Shown here: one piece after another, positions 23,243-35,600 of the stretch
How positions within the stretch are numbered: the stretch's first letter is position 1
How the letters are laid out: each line of letters begins with the position of its first letter
Assembly (NCBI GenBank): GCA_005784505.1
Contig: VCAZ01000035.1
Coordinates: 2,381,001 to 2,445,000 of the forward strand
Reading direction: 5' to 3'
Length of the DNA stretch: 64,000 nucleotides
DNA from: Bagarius yarrelli
Lineage: Eukaryota > Chordata > Actinopteri > Siluriformes > Sisoridae
The notes under the pieces: generated by a model
Databases searched by the model: none
What the model saw: the letters and a program-made list of their open reading frames with translations, nothing else
What the model was told of the DNA's origin: nothing
Translations under genes and position numbers: made by a program

Positions 23243-23580
23243 TTCAGACTCGAGCTCAGAAGTTCTGCGCGCTTTTCAGAAATATCCCCGCAACGGCGTG
23301 CCAGTGCTAAAAAAAAACCCTAGGTGGAGAAATATCTTGCACAATAAAGAGAAACAGGAAAGAAAAGAAAGAAAAAGTCAGAAAAGTAAATGATAAACTA
23401 AAAAAAAACTAAATCCCCGCGAGCGTCCATGTGAGGTCGTGCCTGCGCGAGCGCTAAATTCACAGCGCGACTCTTGGTCGTGAGATCGCATTACTGCTGC
23501 GCCGCTCCGTTCCGATGACAAGACGCCAATAAAGAAGCTCCGCCCATTTCGGGGACTAGCGAGCGCGCGGGATCAGGACA
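22550..23580. promoter_or_regulatory. rassf10: CpG island covering rassf10 5' half and promoter
   Basis: This is the only extended GC- and CpG-rich stretch in an otherwise AT-rich window (many gcgc and acgc words, for example around 22,880-23,130 and 23,420-23,580). It covers the RA-domain coding region, the 5' UTR and the putative promoter. Mammalian RASSF10 is also known for a promoter CpG island that is methylated in tumours. Confidence 0.8.
23525..23545 (-). promoter_or_regulatory. rassf10: Candidate rassf10 core promoter: GC box and CCAAT box
   Basis: On the minus strand GGGCGGAG (23,545-23,538) is followed 7 nt later by ATTGGC (23,530-23,525), about 285 nt before the ATG. These are an Sp1-type GC box and a reversed CCAAT box in a CpG island. 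No clear TATA box. The transcription start is inferred to lie between about 23,270 and 23,520. Confidence 0.5.
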
Positions 23581-23739
23581 CGATTTAAACACAGGACAGG
23601 ACATTTATTTATAAGCACGTGAATATAAATGTTTATTACAAAAAAAAAAAACTGCAAATAAATTTACTGCCAATTCACTACCAAAATACAGTGATGGGCT
23701 GTACCGTTACCGTTGGGGAAACACAATTCATAGAAGTGC

Positions 23740-24105
23740 TAGTTTAATAATAATCTAATAATAATTAATAATTAACAAAAAACAACAATAATAAAATATA
23801 ATATGATAAAAACAATAATAATAATAAACAATAATAATAATTATAATAATAAAAATAATAACAAAACATAACTAATAAAATATAAAAATAAAAAACACCA
23901 AACATATGATTATAATAATAATAACAAAAACAAAAATAATAATACCCCCCCCCCCCAAAAACAATAATAATAACAAAAACAACAATAATAATTGTGATAA
24001 TAATAATAATAACAATAATAATTATAATAATAATAATAACAGCAATATTGATATTATTATTATTATTATTATTAATATTGATAATAATAACAACAATAAT
24101 AATTA
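23740..24105. repeat. AAT-rich tract with a C14 run
   Basis: Mostly ataat/aacaat triplets for over 350 nt, with cccccccccccccc near 23,944-23,957 and ttattattattatta near 24,055-24,075. Open frames across it are compositional. Confidence 0.9.
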
Positions 24106-24527
24106 TGGACAGAAGGCCTTGATGAATTCTCTAAAACAGTGGCTCTGATGATAGTGCCGACTGTGAGGGTGAAACACAGGCTTGATACTTATACACTTAC
24201 TCCTTCAATCCTAGAGTAACACTTCAATCACAAAGAATATAAGGGTCATGACACAAATAATCAAAATTAGTAGTTAAAAAAAAAAAGTAGTTAAGGGGGA
24301 AAAAAAAAACCTAATAGTTTATTTAAAAATGTACGAAAGGAGTCTCCAGTGTCAGTGTTTCTAACAGTCAGTGGGTTTTTCACCATAGGAACATAGGAAC
24401 GGATACAGAACATCAGCGTTCAGAGTTCATGCTTCAGTGTTTCTCTGCAATATAAAGATCTGCATTTTTCTTCAGGAAGCTGAAAAATAGAAAGTTTTGG
24501 AATGGCGGTGCTTTTAAAAACATTAGT

Positions 24528-24528
<1 letters not shown>

Positions 24529-24583
<55 letters not shown>

Positions 24584-24585
24584 AA
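24529..24585. repeat. (TA)n followed by T-run
   Basis: About 19 TA units and then 18 Ts. Confidence 0.9.
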
Positions 24586-24780
24586 AGTATGACTATGAAT
24601 GAAAGAAAAACAATACTAAATATAATGCTGAATTAAAACAATCTATGCAGAGCTCCTATATTAATAAATAATACATGCTGTAGATAATACATGCTGATTA
24701 TTTTTCACCTAAAGCACAACCCATTGCATTTTCTTTCTTTTCTTGTTCAACACATCACTACAGTTTCTATTTTGGATAAC

Positions 24781-24859
24781 TAAATAAATTCATTCATTCA
24801 TTCGTTCATTTATTCATTCATTAATTCAATCAATCAATCAATCAATCAATCATCCATCC

Positions 24860-24929
<70 letters not shown>

Positions 24930-24930
24930 T
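24781..24930. repeat. Compound tetranucleotide array 1
   Basis: (ATTC)n, then (AATC)n, two ATCC units, then about 20 (ATCT). Flanked left by ttttggataactaaataaat, as is array 2. Confidence 0.9.
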
Positions 24931-25014
24931 TACCTAAAGCACAACCCATTGCATTTTCTTTCTTTTCTTGTTCAACACATCACTACAGATAGTTCTTAAA
25001 ATATTGATCGGCAC

Positions 25015-25015
<1 letters not shown>

Positions 25016-25052
<37 letters not shown>
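25016..25052. repeat. (GT)n microsatellite
   Basis: About 18 GT units, just right of a duplicated 55-bp segment. Confidence 0.9.
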
Positions 25053-25056
<4 letters not shown>

Positions 25057-25444
25057 CCCAGCCCTTACCTTTAGCTTTCCTCTAAAACAGATTTTAGGCA
25101 AAAGTATTATTATAATAAAAAAGTTTTTAAGCTGAAATGCTTCAGATAAAGATTTCACCATGCAAATGTTCTCAAAGGCTGAAAAAAAATATTTTTACAA
25201 GCAACTGCAGACATCAATGAACAAATTACTAGCATTAGCATTAGCATTAGCATTTAGAAGACCATACTGTATTTACAGCCAGGAAATATGACATGTTTGT
25301 CCTTAAACAGAATATTTAAAGAATCAGTAGGCGCAGTATCACTTGTGCATTTATTTTCATTCTTTTGTGAAAGAATAAAAGCATGAAAGAGAGCAGTTTT
25401 CCTGATATCAGCTTTCCACCTGAGTTGAAATCAAGATAAGGAAC

Positions 25445-25608
25445 TGAGTGGGGAAGTGTTAGTGCAGTAGTTAAGGTGTTGAACTAATACCTAGAAAATC
25501 GGGGTTCGATTCCTACCACCACCAAGTTACTACTGCTGGGCCCCCGAGCAAGGCCCTTAACCCCCAATCTCTCTGGATAAGGACACATGCCAAATACTGT
25601 AAATGTAA
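25445..25608 (+). mobile_element. V-type SINE
   Basis: agtgcagtagttaaggtgtt, ggttcgattcctaccaccac, gcccccgagcaaggccctta and tail tctctggataaggacacatg in the expected order. Confidence 0.78.
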
Positions 25609-25977
25609 AACTCAACACTTCAGGTTTATTGGTGAGTAAAGCAGGTTTGTGGATAAGTTAAACAGATTCAATTGATCCCAGTTGATTCCAGTGTTCCTCT
25701 TGATCATTTTTAACGAAGAGAAATGGCTTCATACAGAATATTCGAACAAGCTCGCCTCCTCGTGTTTAGTATCGGTATTACTTCATATATCACAGCTGCA
25801 GTAAATCCACTGCTGAAACAGGAAAATGAGCTGATATAAACCTTAAAAAGATTCTTCTAAAAAACATTATTTAAATTAATAAATTGCTCTATTTATTAAC
25901 ATAAACTGACTGATTATTCGACCAAAGTAGGAAGATTTAGCAACACATTGTCATTTGTAAATTTCCATTTTGGATAA

Positions 25978-26118
25978 CTAAATAAATTCATTCATTAATT
26001 CATTAATTAATTCATTAATTCATTCATTCATTTATTCAATCAATCAAATCAATCAATCAATCAATCATCAATCCATCCATCCATCCATCCATCCATCCAT
26101 CCATCCATCCATCCATCC

Positions 26119-26172
<54 letters not shown>

Positions 26173-26174
26173 TA
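25978..26174. repeat. Compound tetranucleotide array 2
   Basis: Same order of motifs as array 1: (ATTC)n, (AATC)n, a longer (ATCC)n, then (ATCT)n. Preceded by ttttggataactaaataaat. Confidence 0.9.
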
Positions 26175-26775
26175 CCTAGGTTGACCATATTGTAGTTTTT
26201 TAAAAAAAGGACAATTTGGGTGGTGGAAATAAAAATAGTTCAGCTTTTAACACACACTCTACTTGTTTTTATGGCCATAGTGTTAAAATAAAATAAAATA
26301 AATTCGTCATAAAAACCCCACTATTTCTGTTTTACGGAAAAAAAACCCCAAAATTATCCACCTGACAAACTCTTTGCTTTAGCTGCCCTTTTTTTAGCAG
26401 AGCTAATTTAGGTCTCCAGGAAGCTAGCACCTTTGATTGCTACTGACACGTACATGCCATCTTTGCAGGTCATTTATTCTGCTCCATACGAATCCCGACC
26501 GAGACCAAAACACGCAAATATTCTCTGTAAATTATCTGTACATTTACATTTGGGCTATTTTAGGTTGTTCAGGAACCATGTGCCACCCTCTGTTATATGG
26601 CGTGGTGCTGAGGGTCATGACTGAAATATGGTTCGACCAATGTATGGGGGAAAAAGAGGACTGTATGGTCACCTTACATGAATAGAAATTAGCATTAGTC
26701 TCCTCTTGGCTTTAAGTTAACTAGCGTTTGACTCTGTGCTTTGTCCATTTTGTATGGCTGTATGTCACATTTTAA

Positions 26776-27155
26776 ACTGTGGCAGCACAGTGGCTTAGTG
26801 GTTCGCACTGTTGCCTCACAGCAAGAAGGGTACCTAAGCAGGGGCCTTTCTGTATGGAGTTTGCATGTTCTCCCCATGCTTGCGTGGGTTTACTCCGGGT
26901 TCTCTGGTTTCCTCCCACAGTCCGAAAACATGTATGTTAGATTGATTGGTGATTCTAAATTGCCCATAGGAGTGAGTGTGAGTGTGTGTGTGTGTGTGGC
27001 CCTGTGATGGACTGGTGACCCGTCCAGGGTGTCCCCCCTCCTACCTTTCGCTCTATCAGAGATGGCTGGGATAGACTCCAGCAGATCCCTGTGACCCCGA
27101 ATTAGGGAATAAGCGGGTATAGATGAAAGAAAGAATGAATGAATAAATATGCATA
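26776..27155 (+). mobile_element. DANA/Mermaid-like SINE, near full length
   Basis: The most complete copy: head at 26,781 (gtggcagcacagtggcttag), ttgcatgttctccccatgct, an inner (TG)n at about 26,980-26,998, gtccagggtgtcccccctcc, gtgaccccgaattagggaat and an agaatgaatgaat tail. Lies between tead1 and rassf10. Confidence 0.85.
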
Positions 27156-27369
27156 AACTGCTTTATCTTGCTTTACACTACAATCTCTAACCCGGTACCT
27201 TAACACATCAATTATTTATTAGCATTTATTAAAATGATCATATGCTACATGGCAGAACCTTTAACATATTTATCAGTGTGTCTTTCACAAATGTTTCTAC
27301 AAAGTTGGAAGCACACAGTTGTCCAGAATGGAGTACAGAATGTCTCTACATGCTGTAGCTGGATGGTTG

Positions 27370-27555
27370 GAAGTGGTAGCACAGTGGTTTAAGGTGTTAG
27401 ACTGCTAATTGGAAGATCTGGGTTTGATTTCCAGCACCACCAAGTTGCCACTGCTGGGCCCCTAAGCAAGGCCCTTAACCCCCAATTACTTAGTTGTATA
27501 AGAGATCCATGCAAGTTACTGTGGATAAGGACGTCTGCCAACTGCTGTAAATATC
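27370..27555 (+). mobile_element. V-type SINE, near full length
   Basis: gtagcacagtggtttaaggt, ggtttgatttccagcaccac, gggcccctaagcaaggccct and tail ctgtggataaggacgtctgc. Lies just downstream of the inferred tead1 end. Confidence 0.8.
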
Positions 27556-27938
27556 AATAACAATTTTCTTTCCCTGGAACTAAGAGGTACAAACACTGTT
27601 CCAGCATGGCGATGCCCCCGTGCACAAAGCCCCCGAGCTCCGTAAAGAGATCTTTTTTTAATTATTATTAATTATTACAATATAAAATATACTAAAATAT
27701 AAAAATACTCAGAAAATAAATATTAATAAGTTACGTATAGCACGTGTTTGTAAAGCGGTTTCAACAAGGTCCTGTAATTGGACGCTTTTTTAAATATTTA
27801 GCAAATTATTTTATTATTATTAGTCATTAATACCTGAAATTAACCCATTTCAGTGTTTTATGCATTATTACAGTATTAAAATGCTCATCATCCGTCATTA
27901 AACTCAAAGGAGACCACGCCATATTTTTTTTTACCTTA

Positions 27939-27949
27939 TTTATTTTATT
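27939..27949 (-). terminator. tead1: Overlapping poly(A) signals, probable end of tead1
   Basis: Minus-strand AATAAAATAAA, two AATAAA hexamers sharing one base, about 4.6 kb after the tead1 stop. It is followed by A/T-rich sequence and then ordinary intergenic DNA with SINEs. This is the best candidate for the distal cleavage signal. Confidence 0.5.
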
Positions 27950-28790
27950 CAATATGGTTTACATACAAAGTATCTAGAAAGCTACAAAATATCTACCACT
28001 TTTTATCAAGAAGGCATCAAAAATGTTACAGAGCAAAGACAAGACCATATGCGGCAAGGAACACGTACACATAGCAGGTTTTCCCCATCTGTCTCACTCT
28101 CTCTCTTCTCTCTCGCTCTCTCTCTCTTTCTATCCTTCTCTGAACTTTTGCTCCAGCGCCTCACCATCATTAAAGATATTAAAAGATCTCACGCTTTTGT
28201 ACCAAGAAAAGCCAGAATATATAATTTTATACAAAGCACCTTTTTACAAAAAAAAAAACAAAAAACATCTCTGCACACAAAAACCCGATAGTTTTACTCT
28301 TTTTTCTTTTTTTGTTTTTATCTTTAAACGATAGTATTTTTCGAACTGCAGAATAGTTCACATAGTTTTAAAGCCAACTTCTTAAATGGTAACAAAACAA
28401 AGGAGGTACCAGTACCTACACACAGACAAAATAACAAATCAAGGAAAAAAAAAAAGAAAAAAAAAAGTAGTAGTAGACTGCTGACGTGCGCTCGTGGTTC
28501 CTTTAGAAAGCGACTGCCCCTAACAGTCCCTTTAATGTTTAAAACGTGGATCGGGTTCTTGGTGGAACAGAAGGTCTGAGGTGCCAATAGCGCAGCAGAA
28601 ACAGCATCACCGGCACACGGGGGCTTCTGAATGTACTGATGACATCACAATAATTGAATCAAAAAAAAAAAAATGATAAAAAATAAAGTGTACATGTAAA
28701 ACATGAAAACACTCTTCATACGCAACTCACACAACGTGAAGCAGAACTGAGAGAATAATGAAGAAATCAAATCCAAATCATTTCTTGTTG

Positions 28791-28830
<40 letters not shown>
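28791..28830. repeat. Long T-run (A-run in tead1 3' UTR)
   Basis: About 39 uninterrupted T on the plus strand; on the tead1 transcript it would be an internal poly(A). Confidence 0.9.
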
Positions 28831-28832
<2 letters not shown>

Positions 28833-31800
28833 CAAATCCACAATTTACATTTAAGCAGTACAAACACAGAGAACGGAGAAACGGTTGGAATCGAAAAACA
28901 GCAGTTGAGAAACGAGTGACGTGGGATAGCGTGAAAGGAGAAACGTTAATCTGTGCTTTTAGCTTTTGTAACGGTTTGAACTAATAAAGCTGACTTTTTA
29001 TTTCCACCTGTATTAGTGTTCATATTGTCTCCTACCAAGCGTCAGTTAGCGTTCGGATTAAAAACTAACTAAACATAAAACCAAAAAAAAAAAACATATC
29101 ACAAAGGGTTTCCAATTTACAATAACAAGCAGATGAGGATTTATTTTTTATATATATATAAATCTGGATTAAACACAAACTGTTGATATTTTACAACAGA
29201 ACCATTTTAACCAAGAATCCCTAATTAAACATTGATACATTAGATATACTTTTTTCTATTTAACCACCATCCCTTGTTGTCTACTATAAACGTCTATAGC
29301 AAGGCATTGTGGTGAATATCTGACTTTTACATCCACGTATTTGGTTCTGATCATATTTATGCAAAATACGATTTGTCTTTTCTAAGCTGGAAAAAACAAA
29401 AAAACAAAACAAAAAAAAAAGATGAACCAAAGGCACTTGTATGCTACAGTGCAGGAATGGAGGAGGAGCTTCATCGGACCTCCAGGCTATTTATTTCATT
29501 TGTTTTTGGTCTTCTTTGATAAGAAAGGCATGGCGAGTTTGGTAGTGTTTTTTTACTAGGAGGATGTAGTGGTAAAAGTTGGAGCTGACGTGCACACTAG
29601 CCACACGCTAGCCTCTTCTCGTTTGACCGCAAACTAACGATCTTAGTGTTTTCTCAGCTTACGTGAACGCAGGCATCCGTTAAGGCACTGTGCTTTATGC
29701 TTTGGCAGCTCTGTGACTGTACACTTCCATGGAACAACATGGGACGAGGATATGAAAGTCTTCCAGCTTAGGAAAGAGCTCACAGTTTTAATGGCATCTT
29801 TTTTTTTTTTTTTTTTCGTTTTAAATTCTTTAAAGGAAAAAAAAAAAAACGAAATCTCTCACAGCCATGGTTAAGGCTTGCAGTTTTAGGAGGCCACAGA
29901 GGCTTAGTGTCGGGGTTAAAGGCAGCAGAGGACACCGGGGGGAGGTGGGATTTATCAACACAGGACACAGTTACGCCATTGAAAAGGACGAGTTTTGATA
30001 GAATCTTCCCTGATGTCTGTAGATAACATGATTGTGTCTCGTCGGATAAACTGGAACCAAAGGTTCGCTTCATAAGGCATGTCCCAAAAAAAGAATCCAA
30101 GTGCTCGGGACCTTTTGACAATCAGCTCACCTCTAGGGTTCTATGTAGTGCTTTCTTGCTTTTGGGTGCTTTCACACATACAAGTCCGTCCCAATCAAAG
30201 CCGTTATGTGTTTTTAACCTTTTTCGGTCTTTAGGTGTAATTTGATTCTAGTAGCTGTGGGGATGTGACTCTACAGTCCGAGTCTAAAAAATAAAACAGA
30301 TTAAAACCTTAAAACAGATTAAACTGGTTTTAAACTTGGCTGTGTTCTCATTACAGGATTCATTGCGCTATCCTGATTTGTTCTACCTGGACTGTCCGCA
30401 TTATTGACTCATTCATGGTCTGTCCTCATCGTAAGCACATCTGTCCACCGAAACGTCCTGCATTTACAAGTAAACTGCTTTTAGATTTTCGTTTCTCTGG
30501 ATTGCTTTCGGTTTTTCAGCTAGAATTCATTTTTCATGTATCTGTCCTAACAATTAACGATTTGTACGTATGTATTTCATGCTTTAAATAGATTTCCTAC
30601 AGTCGCACGGTTATTAATCCGACATGCAGCTAATCTAAAGCTATGAATAACAATGGCTCAGGTAGGGAGTGGGAATCTTTAGGTACTTTACGCTACGATC
30701 TGATTCCGTTTCCGGGAGTAACGATCCAATTCCAGAATCGATTCCAAATATTTATTCAACTTCTTCTGCTGTGTAAATACGTGTTTAGATCTTTACATGT
30801 GAACCAGATTTGAAGTTTCTATGCTTTTTGTTTAGAGTTTCTGTATGACATCATCATCCATCTTAAAAAAGATAATTTGGTTTCATAATTTTTCTTTTTA
30901 TTAATAAAGTCGTGTTCAGGATAAACTGAAGCTCAGAATAAAACATCAAAACGTCAGATTATTATAACGATTATAAAGAACACTTGAATAACGCCGTAAG
31001 GACACACTGTAGCTCGGCTCAAGCACCTGTAACGGTGTGTGAAACCCTGTGTTATCCACCACGGAGAACGGCCACTAATAAAACCGCCACCGACCGAGTG
31101 ATTCACGTCACCTTTTATTAAGAATCCGGTGGAAGCTTTGCGAAGTGTTTCCATACAGTCGATTTTACATTTGATGTTGATTTGATGTCCATTTTTGTTC
31201 AGATTAATTAAATTCATTTTTGTTCAGTTTAATTAGATTAATTTTGTGTCAGCGATTATTCTGTGTGGGTGGGTAAATGTATTTTTTACCCTCTGGGCAA
31301 ATTTATTTAATTTAATTTAAGTGTTTAGGCGAACCTGCGACAGTTATCATTTTTCTGTTTCTTGCATGCGCAGGCGTGCACCGTCGCCATCTTATTTAGA
31401 TTTAGAATCGATTCTGGACTTTTACGGATTTAGGAATCGTTAAAGAAAGAATCATGATGCATCGATGAATAGATTTTCTTCCCAACCCTTAGGTTCAGGT
31501 TTGATTTAAAAAAAATCCTATTTTTGTGTCCACACAGTGCTGAATTAAAAAAAACTGTTTTACATAAAGACAACAAACACCGATGTGTCTTAAATCATTT
31601 TTTCCGTCAGTTTTTCTGACTCATGAATAAAAAAACGATTTTCAGCCCTTTAGTTGGTTTTATTTGAATCATGCAAAGACGTATGATTAAATCGCTCTGA
31701 TTTAGGAACGGATTAATAGGTGTGAAAGCACTCTTACTTCATGGTTTGACCACTGAAACATTATCAGGACAGTTTGGGATATTTGCGGTTACGGTTTCCT

Positions 31801-32213
31801 TTTTTTTTTTTTATTGCAGGTGAGACACGTGAGATTTTTATTTTTTTTTCAAGGGCTGGACTTTTTTTTTTTTTTTTTAATTCCCTGAATGCTACAGATG
31901 CCGAAATTCAGTAACTGTATTCAGATGCTTTTGATGGCCTTTAAAGTTCCTCTGTAATCAACCGAAAGTTCCAAAATTAAATACTAAATTTTTTTGTTGT
32001 TTTTAATCTTTGGAAAAGATTACAGGAATGTGGTTATATACATTTATACACAAATACGTACACATTCTTAGACGGTATCGTTTGATATGAACCTAAAAAG
32101 ACTAAATCTGCATTTACATTATGATAGGATAAAAAACCTAAAACTTTTGTCTTTCTCAGCCAGATTCCATCAAATTCAAGCCAACCAAGAAGTCTAGCCA
32201 TACCGCCACGTTT

Positions 32214-32216
<3 letters not shown>

Positions 32217-32245
<29 letters not shown>

Positions 32246-32246
32246 G
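32217..32246. repeat. (CA)n microsatellite in tead1 3' UTR
   Basis: About 15 CA units, 290 nt after the tead1 stop. Confidence 0.9.
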
Positions 32247-32533
32247 CCTACAGAGAAAGGCCAATTCGGCTTCCTTTAAAAAAAGATTCTTTCTTGTATT
32301 AAAACATAACACAACTGTACCGTGATTCACAGCTGCAGTCAAAACATCAAACACATATACATTAAAAGACAGAGAAAAATAATAATAATAATAACAATAA
32401 GCGTCACCCGGATGAGCGCTCCAATCACTGCGGGTGAGTGTTGAACTAGAGGCACTGCCACTTTTTCTTTTTATGTTATGTTTATAATTGAGGTTCAGAA
32501 TCTATAGGATAGATTTGCTGGCCGGTACGAGCT

Positions 32534-32647
32534 TCATTCTTTCACCAGTCTGTAGATGTGATGCTGAGCGCCGTGCTCGCTGTTCGACACCTCAAACACA
32601 CATGCCATGCACAGCAGGGTCTCCTGTGTGTCTCTGTTTGTGACCAC
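32534..32647 (-). CDS. tead1: tead1 terminal coding exon
   Basis: Coding part of the last exon: acceptor cctacag, then VVTNRDTQETLLCMACVFEV, SNSEHGAQHHIYRLVKE and a TGA stop. The final residue is Glu where human has Asp. The Tyr of HHIYRLVK is the position changed in Sveinsson chorioretinal atrophy (Y421 in human TEAD1) and is Tyr here. The exon continues into a long 3' UTR. Confidence 0.97.
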   Translation of the reverse strand: MVTNRDTQETLLCMACVFEVSNSEHGAQHHIYRLVKE

Positions 32648-35600
32648 CTGTAGGGAGAAAGTGAGAGAATCAGATGCGCTGACACTTAAATGAAGCTGTT
32701 CTATAAGAAGAATCGACGTTATCCAAAGGAGGAGGTGAAGAGTCATGAGATGTTATTGGAGAACATGCTTTCTCACCCATACACACACACACACACACAC
32801 ACACTTTCCTTTCTCTCACTTTCGCTTAAACTCTAGAAATCCACAGATTACATTTCTTAAATTGTGCGTTTGTTGCCATTGGAGGAACAAAAAATATAAA
32901 GAAAAAAAACTAGGGCTGTGCAATACATCGACGTGGAGATATGTTCATCTGCAATAGTCACACCACAGGAGGTGCAATATCAAGTCAGGATTATAGTCGA
33001 CTGCACCACAGTTCAGAACACAAGGATCAGCTGATTTGTGCATTAATTGCAAAGTTTAATTATTTGTGTATTGTTTAAAGTTCTGTTACGCAAGTTAAGC
33101 AAGTTTAAAGCGTTCAGACGCAAGAAACAGTCCCTTTTGTAGCTTTAACAAAGATTAGTTGTGTTTGATTTATACAGTTTTTGACTTTAATTATTAACTA
33201 GCCGTATCTGAGTCTCCAGAAAAACGTTTATTTTATTTACATCCTTATTCTATTGTATTTCTCTAGGATTATAATGTGTGTATTATATTTTATGCAGATT
33301 CACTGCCTTAATCATTTTAATTTAATGAATTCTTTCCAAAATGAGTTATTCAAGTCATCTGATGAAAATTTTTCATATTTTATATTTATATTTCATATTC
33401 ATATTTTTTCATTTATATATATATATAGATATATATATATATATCGCTAAGGCTGTCACAATTTATAAATAATCGTACAATGGTAATTATTTGACGTAAA
33501 TGCGATCGTTAAATCCAACCGCAATTATTGCACACTTTCATTAGCCACAAGGGGGAGCTGTAGTACTTGCAGCACCCTACTTTCAACCAGAGTAAGTGAG
33601 TAGAGGGGCGTGATTTGAAAGTCGGAGCGTCTGGGTTTTATGACAACCCAGAATGCAACTGCACAGAAAATAAATTAATTTATTTGATGCTAAACAGATA
33701 AACACCACTGACAGAACGCAAAATATGGACTTCCTTAAATACTATAAATCTATAATAAAATATTTACAGTAGAGCGTTAATAAGGCACAAATCGGAGCGA
33801 TTATAAAATGCATTGAGTTGCTTTTTTTAATGCTAAATTGTTTTTCACAAACAATTAATCGTTAAAGCCCCAAAATCGGCAATAAATGAATCATAATCGC
33901 AGTTATTTCTTTGACAATTATTTGTTACCAGAATTTGATACTTGTGACCCCGACCCAGATAAATGAATCAACTCGCCTAATAAGATAGAAAGAAGAACCT
34001 ACATGCAAGCTGTACATTTATGATTTACACTCAGCCTTCTATTATTGATGCATTTAATGCATTTGCAGTATATGAACACCAGGGGTCTCAATCTGCACAA
34101 CCCATACAGTTAAAGGGTACTGAACAATCACTGAGAAAAAGTATAAGTTCCCAGATCCACCAAGCCAACACCGCTGGGCCCCTGAGCAAGGCCCTTAACC
34201 CCCAAATTGCTCAGTTCTATAAATGAGATAAATGTAAGTCGTCTGCCTAATTCTGTAAATGTAAATGTATTAATATTTATACATGGTTGATTTACTTGTG
34301 TACATTGTTAGAAAATGACACGAACACATATGTTTATTGCTGCTTATAATTAAGAAATAAAATGGTGTCTCTTCGATGTTTTGATTGAAAAATTCCAAAA
34401 ATAAAACAAAATCTTTAAGCAAATATTGTAAACTAAACTGGAATTTTAACCGGATTGCATCATTTAGTTATTTATTCATCTTTTATACCCGCTTATTCCC
34501 TAATTCGGGGTCACAGGGATCTGCTGGAGTCTATGCCAGTCGTTTCTGAAAGGGCGAAAGACACAAGGGGGACACCCTGGACAGGACACCAGTCCATCAC
34601 AGGGCCACACACACACTCACTTCTATGGGCAATTTAGAATCACCAATCAATCTAACATACATGTTTTTGGACTTTATACATTGAACATTATAAAAAAACC
34701 CTTAAATACTTTAGGAAAGAAAAGGACCTGATCTTATTTTATTACTCTTTACATTTATTTGGGCTTTAATAAATATAGTTCATGAAATATGAACTTGGAT
34801 TAACAACAAACTCCACTGAATGTCACAATGTGACCCCGAATTAGAGAATAAGCAGGTATAGAAGATGAATAAATATATAATAATAAAAAATAATAATAAT
34901 ACTCATTAGCGTGACAAGAATAAAAAAAATGAAGGACTGTGCAGGAATGACACAGGATATCACACCACGTACCCAGGAAGCACAGATGCATGCAAGGTTG
35001 CTGCTAAGTGAAGTCTATCCATGAGCGCAAAACCTTAACGCGTCCCCTCTCTAACAGGCTTGGGGGGGGGGGGTGTTAAGGGTCAAAGGTGAAGATCAAT
35101 GACTCACCAAAAGGATTGTGAAGTTCTCCAACACGCTGTTCATCATGTATTTCTCAGGCAGGTGTTTGAGCTTGTGGATGAAGTTAATCATGTATTCACA
35201 CATAGGAGAGCGGCTTATCCGGTACACGAAGCGGCCGTTCTCGAAGCGAGCATATTCCGTCTGCACAGAAAAAGGAAAATAATTAGAACTGTCAATGCAA
35301 GAAACAAGAAAAAAAATCAAAACAATCATTATTTATTCTCTTAACAATATTAATACAGATTTTTTTTTTCCTGTATTAAGGAACATTATAATACATTCAC
35401 ATTTTATTACTAATAATAACAATAATAATAAAGTTTTATTTGTTTCTTATCTAATTCAAAAAAAAAAAAAAAAACCACTACATCCTTCCTTTTTTTTCTA
35501 TTCGACTGATTTTGACTGATTTCTGAGTGTATACAATCCTACCTCTACTTTCTCCACCACCTGCTTGCCGAATGAGCAGACTTTAGTGGAGCAGGTGATG

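Larger units (their letters stand above)
27930..32533 (-). other. tead1: tead1 3' untranslated region (predicted)
   Basis: About 4.6 kb from the TGA stop to overlapping AATAAA signals. No SINE or LINE insertion was seen between 27,560 and 32,530, in contrast to the introns and intergenic DNA around it, as expected of a retained UTR. On the transcript strand it contains a (GT)n run (32,217-32,246), a long A-run (genomic T at 28,791-28,830) and several shorter A and U tracts. The boundary is inferred; an earlier poly(A) site is possible. Confidence 0.6.

Noticed and set aside
23906..24148. Poly-Asn open frame
   Set aside because: Purely the AAT/AAC triplet tract; frame length is compositional.
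26776..26850. tRNA-like sequences (box B-like ggttcgatt) at SINE heads throughout the window
   Set aside because: They are parts of SINEs, lack a proper cloverleaf and are followed by SINE bodies; none is called a tRNA gene.
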